DNA from: Bacillus timonensis
GTDB taxonomy: Bacteria; Bacillota; Bacilli; Bacillales; Bacillaceae_L
Assembly (NCBI RefSeq): GCF_004799755.1
Contig: NZ_SLUB01000008.1
Coordinates: forward strand, 1 to 64,000
Direction of reading: 5' to 3'
DNA: 64,000 bases
The notes under the pieces are model-generated. The model was not told the DNA's origin. It worked only from the letters and a program-made list of their open reading frames with translations, and did no database searches. The position numbers were made by a program, and so were the translations under genes. Positions within the stretch are counted from its first letter, which is position 1, and the number at the start of each line of letters is the position of its first letter. This document shows positions 8,672-17,550 of this stretch, piece by piece.

Positions 8672-8752
8672 TGGTTTCGACATGCTCTAGCATTACACGA
8701 ACCTGAACATGAGTGGCTTCAATTTTTGTCCATTGAATATCTAAAAGATTAA
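8672..8752 (+). pseudogene. C-terminal remnant of a lost gene
   Basis: The frame up to TAA 8750-8752 reads WFRHALALHEPEHEWLQFLS and continues to EYLKD, a convincing protein tail with no start codon and a stop immediately upstream. The family is not recognised. Confidence 0.3.
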
Positions 8753-8845
8753 ATAGCCTAGTTATTGGGGGTAATAAGTCATTTTGAAGAAGGAATATTT
8801 GCTTAAAGTGAAGAATACAAGTAGAAAACCTAAGGATGTGAAATA

Positions 8846-9487
8846 GTGATGACTAACATTGAAGTGGAAAGCCCGAAGAGTATTCCTTTTCGGCTAATTG
8901 AACAAAAACAAGAAGTAAATAATTTAGTTATTGTCCTGCCAGGGGCTGGTTACCCAACTCAGGCTCCGTTGTTACACTTTACCACAGGGTTATTCTATAC
9001 GAAAGGCTTTGATGTTTTACATATTAATTATTCTTATAATAGGCAAGAGTTATCTGATCTAAGTAATGAGGATTTCAAAAAAGATGTTCAACTTGCAATT
9101 GACAAAGCAATAAAGCATAAAAATTATAGTAATTATTTTATAGTGGCTAAATCAATAGGAACAAAAGCTTTAAGTGATCTGCTAAATTATACAAGGTTCA
9201 ACGATGCAAAAGTAGTATGGTTGACTCCAATTTTACAAAATGATGATGTTTATAAGACTATGGTCAATTGTGATAATAAGGGTCTATGTATTATTGGAGA
9301 TAAAGATCCTTGTTTCATTGAGGATCGCTTTGAAAGCTTGAAAAATAATCATAATCTTACATTAAAAGTAATAGATGGTGCAAATCATGGCTTAGAGCTT
9401 GATAAGGAACCAATGAAATCTATTGACCTATTAAAAAGCGTCATTTCTGATATGAATGAGTTTTTAAAAACGAACGGGCATCCTTAA
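8846..9487 (+). CDS. alpha/beta hydrolase
   Basis: This is a 213-residue alpha/beta-hydrolase-fold protein. The oxyanion segment is VLPGAGYP, the nucleophile elbow is AKSIGT with a serine flanked by small residues, the acid is in the GDKDPC turn and the histidine is in GANHGLEL. It is a compact hydrolase without a lid domain, probably an esterase or thioesterase. The GTG at 8846 is nine bases from AAGGA; the ATG at 8849 is an alternative. It appears monocistronic. Confidence 0.7.
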   Translation: MMTNIEVESPKSIPFRLIEQKQEVNNLVIVLPGAGYPTQAPLLHFTTGLFYTKGFDVLHINYSYNRQELSDLSNEDFKKDVQLAIDKAIKHKNYSNYFIVAKSIGTKALSDLLNYTRFNDAKVVWLTPILQNDDVYKTMVNCDNKGLCIIGDKDPCFIEDRFESLKNNHNLTLKVIDGANHGLELDKEPMKSIDLLKSVISDMNEFLKTNGHP

Positions 9488-9601
9488 AGGGATGTCTTTA
9501 TTTCTATTGAACTATCGGTTAGTTGAGTCGAGTAAAGGATTAACGCTATTTTTGCAGAAGTTATTTACAGTTACTAGATCACAATTTTAGGGGGAAGAAT
9601 T

Positions 9602-10512
9602 ATGGTTCTTCTAGATGATGTAGTAAATAAGTTAGATGAAGAATTTAATATATAATTCTTCGGTAAAGACCCTGCTTTTAGTCGATTTATTCCTGAAGTA
9701 TATGAAACAGTGCCATTCGATTGGAAATCTGTTTTTGAGAAAGATTTTACCGAATTATTTAATGGGTGGATGATGAAAGGTTCCTCAGAAATAAAAAACG
9801 TATTTTTATCTGTGTTTCCAACTGATTATGTTTTAGAGCGATTTATCAACGAAAGTAATGAGGGTGATCTATTATTTATGCACCATCCTCTATTAATGGA
9901 GTGTGGAGACCCCTATGGAATATGGGGTAAAGGCTTTGTCCCAATTAAAGAAAAATATATAAATAAAATAAGGGATAGAAATTTATCTATTTATACATGC
10001 CTTTAGATTATCACAAACAATTGGGAACAAATATATCGATTGCTAAAGCATTAGATGCTAGTATTGTTGATGGTTTTTTACCAAATCATCAAGGTGATAA
10101 TCTTGTCTTAATTTGTGATATTGATGAGACAAATACTGATGCATTAGAGCAGACCTTAAAAGAAATCTTTAAAGTTCCCTATGTTGACTTTGAAGGAAAG
10201 CGTTTAAATCGTATACGCAAAATTGCGATTGTTGCTGGATGTGGAGATAAAATCGAATGGATGAAAGAAGCAGAAAATAGAGGGGCTCATGCCTATATTA
10301 CTGGTGAAATTCACTGTCATATTGATAACGAATATGGAAAAATGAAATATGATAAGATGCTGGGTTACGCAAATGTCACAACTATGTCGCTTATTGGTGT
10401 ATCACATTCAGCTTCGGAATATTATGTCAAAAAGACATTAATTAAAGATTGGTTCGAAAGAAATTTTGATGTTATGCCTATATTAATTCCACAGGAAAAA
10501 TGGTGGCTATAA
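9602..10512 (+). pseudogene. Nif3-like dinuclear-metal protein, disrupted
   Basis: A Nif3/YqfO-family gene is split by two lesions. After ATG 9602 an in-frame TAA at 9653-9655 interrupts the start. The reading then continues through LLFMHHPLLMECGDPYGIWG to IYTC and ends at TAG 10004-10006. The next frame picks up at MPLDYHKQLGTNISIAKAL. Intact relatives read YTCHMPLDYH at this point, so a few bases are missing. The second part keeps the metal-binding GVSHSASEY. The family forms toroidal hexamers and its role is poorly understood. The open 171-codon second part could still be expressed, but it lacks half of the metal site. Confidence 0.75.
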
Positions 10513-10570
10513 CTGATTATTGTGAATTGGATGGATAGAGCCTAATTTAATTTACATCAGGGGGTAAAAA

Positions 10571-12379
10571 TTGAACAAAACAAGATATTCTAAAATATGG
10601 AGCCTTGATAATTTGTATCAAGATGGAAGTGAGTCAAGTCAACTTTATAATCATATAACACAGATAGAGATTAAGATGACTGAATTGGAAGAACAACTAG
10701 ATTCATTTGGTAACCTATTGGAAGTAAATTTATCTATTAAAATCGGGTCAATAGTAAAACACATGGCAGATCTTCGTTTGCACCTATCTCAGGTCAATTC
10801 TTATACAACTTGTCTTCTGGCACAAAACCCAAAAGATCAAAATGCAATCACTGTAAGAGGGGTTACATCTTCAAAAAATGCTCGCTTTGAGTCAGCTATT
10901 AAAACATTTCAAAGTGTTTTGTTTTCAATCGATCAAGATTTATGGGAAGACATAGTAGAAGCTAAGGCGTTAAAGAATTACAAATTTATACTTAATGAAT
11001 GGCGTAAAAAAGCTAAAATGTTTCTTTCAGAGGATGAAGAAAGGTTGATTTCAGCTCTGATGGTAGATGGTTACTATGCTTGGGGTCAATTTTATCAAAC
11101 AGTAATAGGCAGTATAAAGATTGAAATTAAGATTGAAGAAGAACATAAAGAATTATCTGTTGGTCAAGCCATTAATTTGCGTTCTCACCCAAACAAGGAT
11201 ATTCGTAAAACGGTTCATCATGCTTTAGAAGATATCTGGAAAGAAAAAGAGGACCTATTCGCACATATATTAAATCATATTGCAGGTTTTCGATTGCAAG
11301 TGTACAAAAAAAGGGGACAAGATAATGTCTTAGCAGAGCCACTAATGGAAAATCATTTAAAAGCGGAAACATTAAATGCAATGTGGACCGCAGTATGCAA
11401 ATATAAAAAACCATTTACTAACTATTTAAACGAAAAAGCAAAAAAGTTTGACGAAAAAAAGATGAAGTCATATAACTTTTGGGCACCTATTGGAAATATG
11501 AATCAAGTGATAGAATATGAAAAAGCTGTGGACTTTATTTTGGAACATTTTAATCATTTTGGAAATGAAATGGCTAATTTTGCTCAGCAAGCATTTGATA
11601 ACGGATGGATAGAAGCTGAAGATCGACCAAATAAATCCGCTGTTGCCTTTTGTGCAGGCTTTCCACTATCTGGTGAATCAAGGATTTTTATGACATATGG
11701 AGACAGAATTACAAGTCTACTAACCTTAGCACACGAATTAGGTCATGCCTTTCATAATTATGCGATGAAGCTTGTAGAAGGATTGAATAAGCAATATCCA
11801 TTGAGTGTTGCTGAAACTGCTTCAACATTTTCTGAACTAATCATATTAGATGCAGCAATAGAAGAAGCGGAATCTACTGAAGAAAAATTGTTTTTACTAG
11901 ATGAAAAATTAAAACGTAGTGTTATGAATTTTATGAATATACATTCTAGGTTTCTGTTTGAAGATAAATTCTATGAAGAACGTAAAATGGGCATCGTTTC
12001 TTCATCACGTTTAAAAGAGCTTATGCAAGAAGCTTTAGATGTGGCTTACGGTGAATCACTTGATCACGCTTCATTATACTCGTGGGTTTGGACACCACAT
12101 TATTATCTGACAAAATCGCCATTTTATAACTTTCAATATACTTTCGGGTACTTACTTTCTCTTATTCTCTATGCAAAATCAAAAGAAAATGGGCGAGAAT
12201 TTGAAAAGAATTATATAGAACTGTTACGTGATTCAGGTAGTATGTCCATGGAAGATTTAGTGATGAAGCATTTAAAAGAAGATATTACTTCTGTAGATTT
12301 TTGGGAAAAAGGAATAAAAGTATGTGTTCAAGATGTTGAAAACTTTATTAACTTGAGTAATATCTTAAAAGAAAAATAG
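10571..12379 (+). CDS. M3-family oligoendopeptidase (PepF-like)
   Basis: This cytoplasmic zinc metallopeptidase has 602 residues, the normal length for oligoendopeptidase F. The zinc motif HELGH is at H388-E389-H392, and the third ligand is a glutamate in AETASTFSEL about 26 residues later. The N-terminal half is all-helical, as expected for the restricted substrate channel. It should cleave peptides of roughly 6-20 residues. The start is TTG at 10571 behind AGGGGG. The stop codon abuts the following acetyltransferase gene, so the two are probably co-transcribed. Confidence 0.9.
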   Translation: MNKTRYSKIWSLDNLYQDGSESSQLYNHITQIEIKMTELEEQLDSFGNLLEVNLSIKIGSIVKHMADLRLHLSQVNSYTTCLLAQNPKDQNAITVRGVTSSKNARFESAIKTFQSVLFSIDQDLWEDIVEAKALKNYKFILNEWRKKAKMFLSEDEERLISALMVDGYYAWGQFYQTVIGSIKIEIKIEEEHKELSVGQAINLRSHPNKDIRKTVHHALEDIWKEKEDLFAHILNHIAGFRLQVYKKRGQDNVLAEPLMENHLKAETLNAMWTAVCKYKKPFTNYLNEKAKKFDEKKMKSYNFWAPIGNMNQVIEYEKAVDFILEHFNHFGNEMANFAQQAFDNGWIEAEDRPNKSAVAFCAGFPLSGESRIFMTYGDRITSLLTLAHELGHAFHNYAMKLVEGLNKQYPLSVAETASTFSELIILDAAIEEAESTEEKLFLLDEKLKRSVMNFMNIHSRFLFEDKFYEERKMGIVSSSRLKELMQEALDVAYGESLDHASLYSWVWTPHYYLTKSPFYNFQYTFGYLLSLILYAKSKENGREFEKNYIELLRDSGSMSMEDLVMKHLKEDITSVDFWEKGIKVCVQDVENFINLSNILKEK

Positions 12380-12394
12380 ATGGAGGGAATAAGG

Positions 12395-12895
12395 TTGGTA
12401 AGGGTTGTAAAAATAGACGGGGATGAAGGCTTATTGGAATCCATCGATGGTCTCTATAGACGAGTATGGAATCAATCTATCAAAGAAAGATTGGAAAAAC
12501 ATATGAAGTATGACGGATTTAGGGGATATATAATGAAGTCAGATGATGATGAAATTATAGGTTTTTCTTATGGTTATATTTCACGTTCGGGTCAATATTA
12601 TCACGATTTACTTGCAAATGAGCTAGGTCCAATTAAGTACGAAAAATGGCTTGAAGATTGTTTTGAATTTGTTGAATTAGCTGTGCATCCAAATCATAGA
12701 AACCAGGGTTACGGCACAATTCTTATTCATGAGTTACTAAAGGAAGTAACGAATAAGACCACTGTTCTAACTACTCAAGTAAATAATAGTTCTGCCCGTA
12801 ATTTGTATCAAAGATTGGGATGGTTGGTTGTTAAGGAACCGTTTGTACCGAGTAAAAATGATTCTCCATATGTGATCATGGGGAAGGATTTGTGA
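12395..12895 (+). CDS. GNAT-family N-acetyltransferase
   Basis: This 167-residue GNAT acetyltransferase shows motif A as ELAVHPNHRNQGYGTILIHE, with the acetyl-CoA pyrophosphate loop RNQGYG, and a C-terminal NNSSARNLYQRLGW strand-helix. The acceptor substrate is unknown. A TTG at 12395 is preferred because GGAGGG lies seven bases before it; the ATG at 12380, directly after the peptidase stop, would use that ribosome binding site as coding sequence. It is translationally linked to the peptidase gene and ends at a shared bidirectional terminator. Confidence 0.8.
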   Translation: MVRVVKIDGDEGLLESIDGLYRRVWNQSIKERLEKHMKYDGFRGYIMKSDDDEIIGFSYGYISRSGQYYHDLLANELGPIKYEKWLEDCFEFVELAVHPNHRNQGYGTILIHELLKEVTNKTTVLTTQVNNSSARNLYQRLGWLVVKEPFVPSKNDSPYVIMGKDL

Positions 12896-12933
12896 TAAAA
12901 AGTTAATGTGGTTAAACAAATTTTCTCTTTAAG

Positions 12934-12967
12934 AAAACCCCGTCCTAATCGTAGAACAGGGTTTTTT
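12934..12967. terminator. bidirectional terminator
   Basis: AAAACCCCGTCCTA pairs with TAGAACAGGGTTTT across a four-base loop, with T-runs on both sides. It separates the convergent acetyltransferase and LysE genes. Confidence 0.85.
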
Positions 12968-12971
12968 CTTC

Positions 12972-13595
12972 TCATTTTTGGCTAAAGGCAATTTTTAAGC
13001 CGATTAGGGTGAACAGAGACCCTTGAATATAGTTAATCTTTTGAGAAAAGGTTGGATTTTTACGTAGAAAATGACCAACTTTTCCAGCAAATAGACTAAT
13101 TAAAGAAAAAATGACTAACGTCTGTACTAGAAAGAGGATTCCATAAACAAGCATTTGAATGGAAACATGCCCATTCTCATAGTTAATAAACTGTGGGAAG
13201 AAAGCTAAGAAAAACAAAGAAACTTTTGGGTTTAATAGATTCATAATTACGCCTTTTTTGTATAAAGATTTGTAATCTAGGGTGTCCTCATTGAGAAGAT
13301 TTAAACTCGATGTCTTTTCTCTAAAAGACTTAAAAGCTAAGAATAATAAGTAAGCTGCTCCTGCGTATTTTACGATCGTGAATGCAAAAGCTGACTTGTA
13401 AATCACAGCTGAAATTCCAACTGTTGCAGCTGCAATATGTACCAATAATCCAGTGCAAAGCCCAAGTGTTGTAAAGATCCCTGCATTTTTTCCTTTTGCG
13501 ATACTCTGTGCCAAAGTGAACAAGTTATCTGGTCCTGGCATTATCGTAAGAACGATGGCTGCACCCAAAAAAGAAATAACAGAAAGGTAATCCAC
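12972..13595 (-). CDS. LysE/RhtB-family amino acid exporter
   Basis: This 207-residue inner-membrane exporter has six predicted membrane segments. The family signature is present near the N-terminus as MPGPDNLFTLAQSIAKG, with a GLCTGLLVH segment after it and NLLNPKVSLFFLAFFPQF in the middle. It should export an amino acid or related metabolite by proton antiport; specificity is not predictable. GTG at 13595 is the start, five bases after GAGGAGGG. Confidence 0.85.
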   Translation of the reverse strand: MDYLSVISFLGAAIVLTIMPGPDNLFTLAQSIAKGKNAGIFTTLGLCTGLLVHIAAATVGISAVIYKSAFAFTIVKYAGAAYLLFLAFKSFREKTSSLNLLNEDTLDYKSLYKKGVIMNLLNPKVSLFFLAFFPQFINYENGHVSIQMLVYGILFLVQTLVIFSLISLFAGKVGHFLRKNPTFSQKINYIQGSLFTLIGLKIAFSQK

Positions 13596-13658
13596 GTCAT
13601 CCCTCCTCGAATCTATTATTGGTTAATTTTAACATAACATATTAAACTAGTGTTTGCT

Positions 13659-14360
13659 TTAGGCATTTTGTTTCTTGAATTTCGCAAAATCATTTTTAAA
13701 TAAAAGGTAAAATGAAGGAAGAATAAATACTGCCATTAATCCAATTTCAATGCCTTCAGTTTCTACAGAAATGAGTTCTATAATCCCTTCCGCAAACATT
13801 TCACCACCTATGAAAATAAGAATGAGCCCTAACCCCTTAAAAATAAAGCCTAGATTTAATTTTATGGTTGTTTTAAATAGTAAGATAGCTACCAGAATAG
13901 ACACTAGGATTCCAATAAAACTACCTAAGACAACCGTGCTTGCTGCTTCTGTTACTTGGGTTAAATTAAAGATAACTAGCTCCATTCCTTCACGCGCCAC
14001 TGATAAAAACGCTAAAAGAAATAATCCAATTCCTGATGTTGTCTTGGCAACTTGCTCTTTTATCTCTGATGTTACATGTTGATTGCGGTGCAACCATAAA
14101 ATAAAGTAGGCAATCAGTCCAGCTGCCACTAACATCATAGAAACCTCTAAAATTTCCCCAGCTTCATGAGAAATACGTTGAGCAAACTGAAAGAGGATGA
14201 ATCCAAGTACTGCACTTCCTATTACTCCTGCAATGGTACCTGACACTACTACTCTAGTTAGATGGTTTCGGCCAAGTTTCGTTAAAGTTATTAGGATGAT
14301 TCCGATAATCAATGCTGCTTCAAGTCCTTCACGGAAAGATAAAAATAAGGAATCTAACAT
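13659..14360 (-). CDS. FTR1-family high-affinity iron permease
   Basis: This is a membrane permease of 233 residues with seven predicted spans. Two REGxE-type iron-passage motifs are visible: SFREGLEAALI (residues 8-18) and SVAREGMELVIF in the fourth span. Family members work with a multicopper oxidase or an EfeO/EfeB pair in iron uptake; neither partner is adjacent here. The ATG at 14360 is chosen over one at 14381 because AAGGAG lies nine bases before it. Two Fur-box matches directly upstream indicate iron-dependent repression. Confidence 0.85.
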   Translation of the reverse strand: MLDSLFLSFREGLEAALIIGIILITLTKLGRNHLTRVVVSGTIAGVIGSAVLGFILFQFAQRISHEAGEILEVSMMLVAAGLIAYFILWLHRNQHVTSEIKEQVAKTTSGIGLFLLAFLSVAREGMELVIFNLTQVTEAASTVVLGSFIGILVSILVAILLFKTTIKLNLGFIFKGLGLILIFIGGEMFAEGIIELISVETEGIEIGLMAVFILPSFYLLFKNDFAKFKKQNA

Positions 14361-14384
14361 AAAAAAGCACTCCTTTATCAATAT

Positions 14385-14430
14385 TGATAATCATTTTCAT
14401 TTAATTAAATAATAATGAGAATCATTATCA
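14385..14430. promoter_or_regulatory. two Fur boxes
   Basis: TGATAATCATTTTCA (14385-14399) and TGAGAATCATTATCA (14416-14430) each match the 7-1-7 Fur consensus TGATAATnATTATCA with two mismatches or fewer. They lie 25-70 bases upstream of the FTR1 start codon and probably cover its promoter. Confidence 0.85.
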
Positions 14431-14568
14431 TTGTCAATAATAAATAAAGAGAAAAATGGATAGATAGTGAAACGCCAATACATGATTAAACCCACAACCA
14501 CTGTAGAGCATGGATAATAAAGGAAAATAACAACCTTTTGTTGAATAAGTTACGTTAGGAGGGATCAA

Positions 14569-14994
14569 ATGAACAAAAATGAATACATGAAGGCTATTAA
14601 TTGGACGATTTTCATATTAGCGATATTTACGGCGATTATAAGTGCTTATACCACTCTATATGATCTTACCCATACACCTGCTTTGGGTGACGATGTGCAG
14701 TCCCGTGCAGGTTTTCGATGGGGTTCATTGCATATTTTCATCTCGATTGCCATACTGATTATTTCCGCATTTTTAGCAATAGGGTGGAAACGCTTATTTC
14801 CATTTAACGTTCCGATAGCGATCATTCTAGTCGGTTTTTGTTATGTATTATTTTTTCTTACCTTCACGATTGGATGGGTTGGGGCGGTAGGCATGTTTGG
14901 GTTTTTAATTGCTTTCTTAGTAGGGATGGTTTTAATAATCTCTTATTCTATTGCTAATCTTATTGAACGGCGAAAGACTGTAAATAAAAGTTAG
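14569..14994 (+). CDS. four-span membrane protein, unknown function
   Basis: This 141-residue protein has four predicted membrane segments (about 9-31, 50-72, 79-103 and 108-128). An acidic loop with GDDVQSRAGFRW lies between the first two. No family is recognised. AGGAGGG precedes the ATG by six bases. It diverges from the Fur-controlled permease and is followed by a terminator. Confidence 0.6.
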   Translation: MNKNEYMKAINWTIFILAIFTAIISAYTTLYDLTHTPALGDDVQSRAGFRWGSLHIFISIAILIISAFLAIGWKRLFPFNVPIAIILVGFCYVLFFLTFTIGWVGAVGMFGFLIAFLVGMVLIISYSIANLIERRKTVNKS

Positions 14995-15054
14995 AGTAAA
15001 CGTGCTCTTTATAAGAATATGCATTTTACAAAACAACCTATTTTTACGAATGGT

Positions 15055-15092
15055 GCGATAGTCCAAGAAGGATTATCGCTTATTTTGATTTA
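15055..15092 (+). terminator. probable rho-independent terminator
   Basis: GCGATAGTCC pairs with GGATTATCGC (one G-T pair) across a five-base loop and is followed by TTATTTTGATTT. The T-run is interrupted, so the call is moderate. Confidence 0.6.
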
Positions 15093-15246
15093 GTCTAATT
15101 ACGTAATACCTGTTTAAATCTATGGCTTTTTTAGGAATTCACCCTAAGATTGATGAATTTTTTAGTGAATTTTAAAAGTCATTCCCTATGTATGTACAAA
15201 AACCTATTTATTGGATAAATATAAGGAAATTCCACGTATGTCTTAT

Positions 15247-15274
15247 ACACTAAACGTGACATTTACATATAGTA
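15247..15274 (+). promoter_or_regulatory. probable SigK promoter of the coat genes
   Basis: CATATAGTA (15266-15274) fits the SigK -10 consensus CATAnnnTA. An AC dinucleotide, the core of the SigK -35, lies 17 bases upstream at 15247-15248. The position in front of spore coat genes fits mother-cell expression late in sporulation. Confidence 0.55.
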
Positions 15275-15306
15275 GCATTGTGTAATTGATTAAAGGAGGG
15301 GTGACA

Positions 15307-15624
15307 ATGGGGGTAAATCCACAAGACTTACAAAATTCGCAGCAAAAGCTCACAAACATGCTTGTTAAAAATATTTTAAATAAACATGGCGTTCAATTAA
15401 ATACACCTAATCTTTCAAGGAATCAAAAACAAGAACTTCGTAATACAATTCGAAAATTACAAGAGCAAACTCAACAATTTTTGAATAACACACAAACGAC
15501 TATAACAGAAAATGATGTAAATCCAGATACAGGAATGGTTGAAAATACAAATACAACTAGACCCAAAGTTTACAAATCAGTTGTGACAAACAAACCAACA
15601 GGTCAAAGTCGTAAATTGAAATAA
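15307..15624 (+). CDS. probable spore coat protein (CotW-like)
   Basis: This 105-residue, highly polar protein is rich in N, Q, T and K. Its N-terminal LTNMLVKNILNKHGVQL helix and its size resemble B. subtilis CotW, and it sits directly upstream of a CotX gene, as cotW does in the cotVWXYZ cluster. It would act as an insoluble-fraction coat/crust component made in the mother cell. The ATG at 15307 follows AAAGGAGGGG at the right distance. The assignment rests on context and general resemblance and is therefore moderate. Confidence 0.55.
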   Translation: MGVNPQDLQNSQQKLTNMLVKNILNKHGVQLNTPNLSRNQKQELRNTIRKLQEQTQQFLNNTQTTITENDVNPDTGMVENTNTTRPKVYKSVVTNKPTGQSRKLK

Positions 15625-15670
15625 CTTAATACCCATTTAAATTATTAAAAAATCAAGGAGGAAAATGATT

Positions 15671-16135
15671 ATGAACCAAGAAACTTATCGTTTCAACACA
15701 GCAGATCAAAATAGATGGTCTGCATTAGATCCAAGTTCTGACCACCCATGCAATATTAACAATGATGAAATCGTTCAAGAGGCGACTCAGGCCGCAGATA
15801 ATTTGCAATTTAATGAGGAATTAATTTTTATTAAAGATTCATGTGATGTTACTGTAACAACTACAGATACAAAAGCGGCATTAAATTTACAGGCTGCTTT
15901 ACAAGCTGCAATTGCTGTAGTTGTAAGCATTTCAATCGCGGATAGCTCACAAGCTCAGAGAGTGACTCAGGAATTACTACAAGCATCTAGAAACAGACAG
16001 ATTTCTCGCCAAAAGACTGTCATCGAAAACTCAAGAAATGTTAATGTAACAACAACTGACACTCAAGTTGCTGTGAACGTACAACTTTTACTCCAAATTT
16101 TACTTGCTTTATTAGTTGAAGTTAATATCCTTTAA
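15671..16135 (+). CDS. cotX: spore coat protein X
   Basis: This CotX-family spore crust protein has about 154 residues. It contains two copies of the family domain: FIKDSCDVTVTTTDTKAAL then an alanine/valine-rich hydrophobic helix (about residues 50-95), and VIENSRNVNVTTTDTQVAV then a leucine-rich helix at the C-terminus (about 118-154). CotX contributes to the outermost, hydrophobic insoluble layer of the spore. The ATG at 15671 is nine bases from AAGGAGG; the ATG at 15665 would be only three bases away. It lies 46 bases after the CotW-like gene, in one transcript. Confidence 0.85.
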   Translation: MNQETYRFNTADQNRWSALDPSSDHPCNINNDEIVQEATQAADNLQFNEELIFIKDSCDVTVTTTDTKAALNLQAALQAAIAVVVSISIADSSQAQRVTQELLQASRNRQISRQKTVIENSRNVNVTTTDTQVAVNVQLLLQILLALLVEVNIL

Positions 16136-16506
16136 TCACTCTCCTGCTACTATTCTATGATAATAAACCAAACCATGACATTAATATTACCCACTTTTTA
16201 TTAAGAAATTTTTCGAGTGTGATAAACGATTAGCGGGTTCAGATGAGCTAATAAGTATATCTTTTGGAGGTGGAATTAGGAAACTAATTTGCAACTCCGT
16301 TTCATTTTATAACTATGTTTATTAGCAAATTTACGGTTTTTAACATACAAATTAGTACCCCAAACAAGGGTGTAAAAAAATATTGTACCCTTGTAAAGGT
16401 GAATGCCTTTTTAGAAGAAAAATGTTCGAACGAGGAAGTTACTTACATAATATGTTGTGTTAATATTTAGAAAAAGGGGAAACAGTTTTTTAAAATTCTG
16501 GAGGGG
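16136..16506. other. intergenic, no gene seen
   Basis: There is no supported coding sequence. An inverted repeat, CAAGGGT (near 16364) with ACCCTTG about 15 bases later, could form a loose hairpin but lacks a T-run. No clear terminator follows the coat operon. Confidence 0.4.
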
Positions 16507-16512
16507 ATGACT

Positions 16513-17052
16513 GTGAATCTTGGAAACGAATATTTGAGAATTGTCATTGAGAGATTCAAAGATGTAAAAAGCCTTGGAGAGAAGACAATGACTCAGTTAT
16601 CGGAAGAGGAACTCCATTGGACCTATAATAACGAGTCCAATAGTGTTGCAATCATAGTAAAGCATTTAAGCGGTAATATGGTTTCGAGATGGACTGACTT
16701 TTTAACATCTGACGGGGAAAAGCAATATAGAAAACGCGATGAAGAATTTCGAGATGATATCTCCTCAAAAACAGAGTTAATAACTATCTGGGAAAAAGGG
16801 TGGAAAGTCTTAATCGATACATTAACCAGTTTAAGTGAACAAGATTTATTAAAACATATTTACATTCGTGGAGAACGCCATTTAGTTTTAGAAGCCATCG
16901 AAAGGCAAATGGCACATTACGCTTATCATGTCGGCCAAATCGTTTATATTGGGAAGCAATTAAAAGATAGTACTTGGAAGAGCCTCAGCATCCCAAAAGG
17001 CGAGTCAGAGGAATACTTAAAGGAAATGCTTGAAAAACACAAAGGAAAATAA
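16513..17052 (+). CDS. DinB-fold protein (DUF1572 type)
   Basis: This is a DinB-superfamily protein of about 179 residues. The metal-binding histidines fit the KHLSGNM segment near residue 50 and HYAYHVGQIVYIGK near residues 136-149, the latter being the typical family ending. The charged C-terminal extension after the last helix is characteristic of the DUF1572 branch. GTG at 16513 is preferred to ATG at 16507 because GGAGGGG abuts the ATG but is six bases from the GTG. The function is unknown; relatives are stress-linked thiol transferase-like proteins. Confidence 0.75.
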   Translation: MNLGNEYLRIVIERFKDVKSLGEKTMTQLSEEELHWTYNNESNSVAIIVKHLSGNMVSRWTDFLTSDGEKQYRKRDEEFRDDISSKTELITIWEKGWKVLIDTLTSLSEQDLLKHIYIRGERHLVLEAIERQMAHYAYHVGQIVYIGKQLKDSTWKSLSIPKGESEEYLKEMLEKHKGK

Positions 17053-17430
17053 GAAAAGCTTTTTTCTTTTTCGAATATCTGGAACATATTTTGGTTACGT
17101 TATTACCAGCATTTCTACCATGTCCACAATCTTCAGTGCATGATCCTTTTCTATCTACATTACCATCAAATTGGAATTTCACAATTTACTGGCTGATGAA
17201 GCTTAAACAATTGCAAACTAACATATTATGTAGTTAATCAAATAAAAGAACGTAACATCCGCAAAACTTTGTGAAGTTAATTCTTACTACTTACTCATTA
17301 AAGTTAATTTTACCAAATAATGTATTAATACAACTGTTCAATGAAATGAATGAATACACAAGAACAATCTAACATGAGACCTGCTCTGAATAGGAAGAAG
17401 TGAGGGGGGACATGATGTTTTTTGAAGTGG
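17053..17430. other. intergenic, possible remnant on the minus strand
   Basis: No supported gene. On the minus strand, 17182 down to about 17060 reads as a cysteine-rich stretch (GSCTEDCGHGRNAGNN), but it has no ribosome binding site and runs into the DinB gene, so it is at best a remnant. Confidence 0.3.
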
Positions 17431-17452
17431 TGAAACGTAGGTCAACGTTTCA
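17431..17452. promoter_or_regulatory. palindromic operator candidate
   Basis: TGAAACGT and ACGTTTCA form an exact inverted repeat with an AGGTCA spacer, about 100 bases before the MFS gene. The arm and spacer lengths suit a dimeric TetR- or MarR-type repressor. No matching regulator gene is adjacent. Confidence 0.45.
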
Positions 17453-17550
17453 ATGGAAACTAAGATTTTGTAAATTCAAAACGGTGATTTTACTTAAAGT
17501 TGATGGACTATGTTTAAAGGGTATGGCGGTTCCGTATACTGCTACATTAT

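Noticed and set aside
13750-14082. Plus-strand open frame of 110 codons opposite the FTR1 permease
   Set aside because: It is antisense to the iron-permease membrane segments; its S/T/P-rich product is the usual mirror of a hydrophobic gene.
16985-17182. Minus-strand frame with a cysteine-rich stretch (GSCTEDCGHGRNAGNN)
   Set aside because: It has no ribosome binding site or promoter and its C-terminal half runs antisense through the DinB-fold gene, so it is not supported as a gene.
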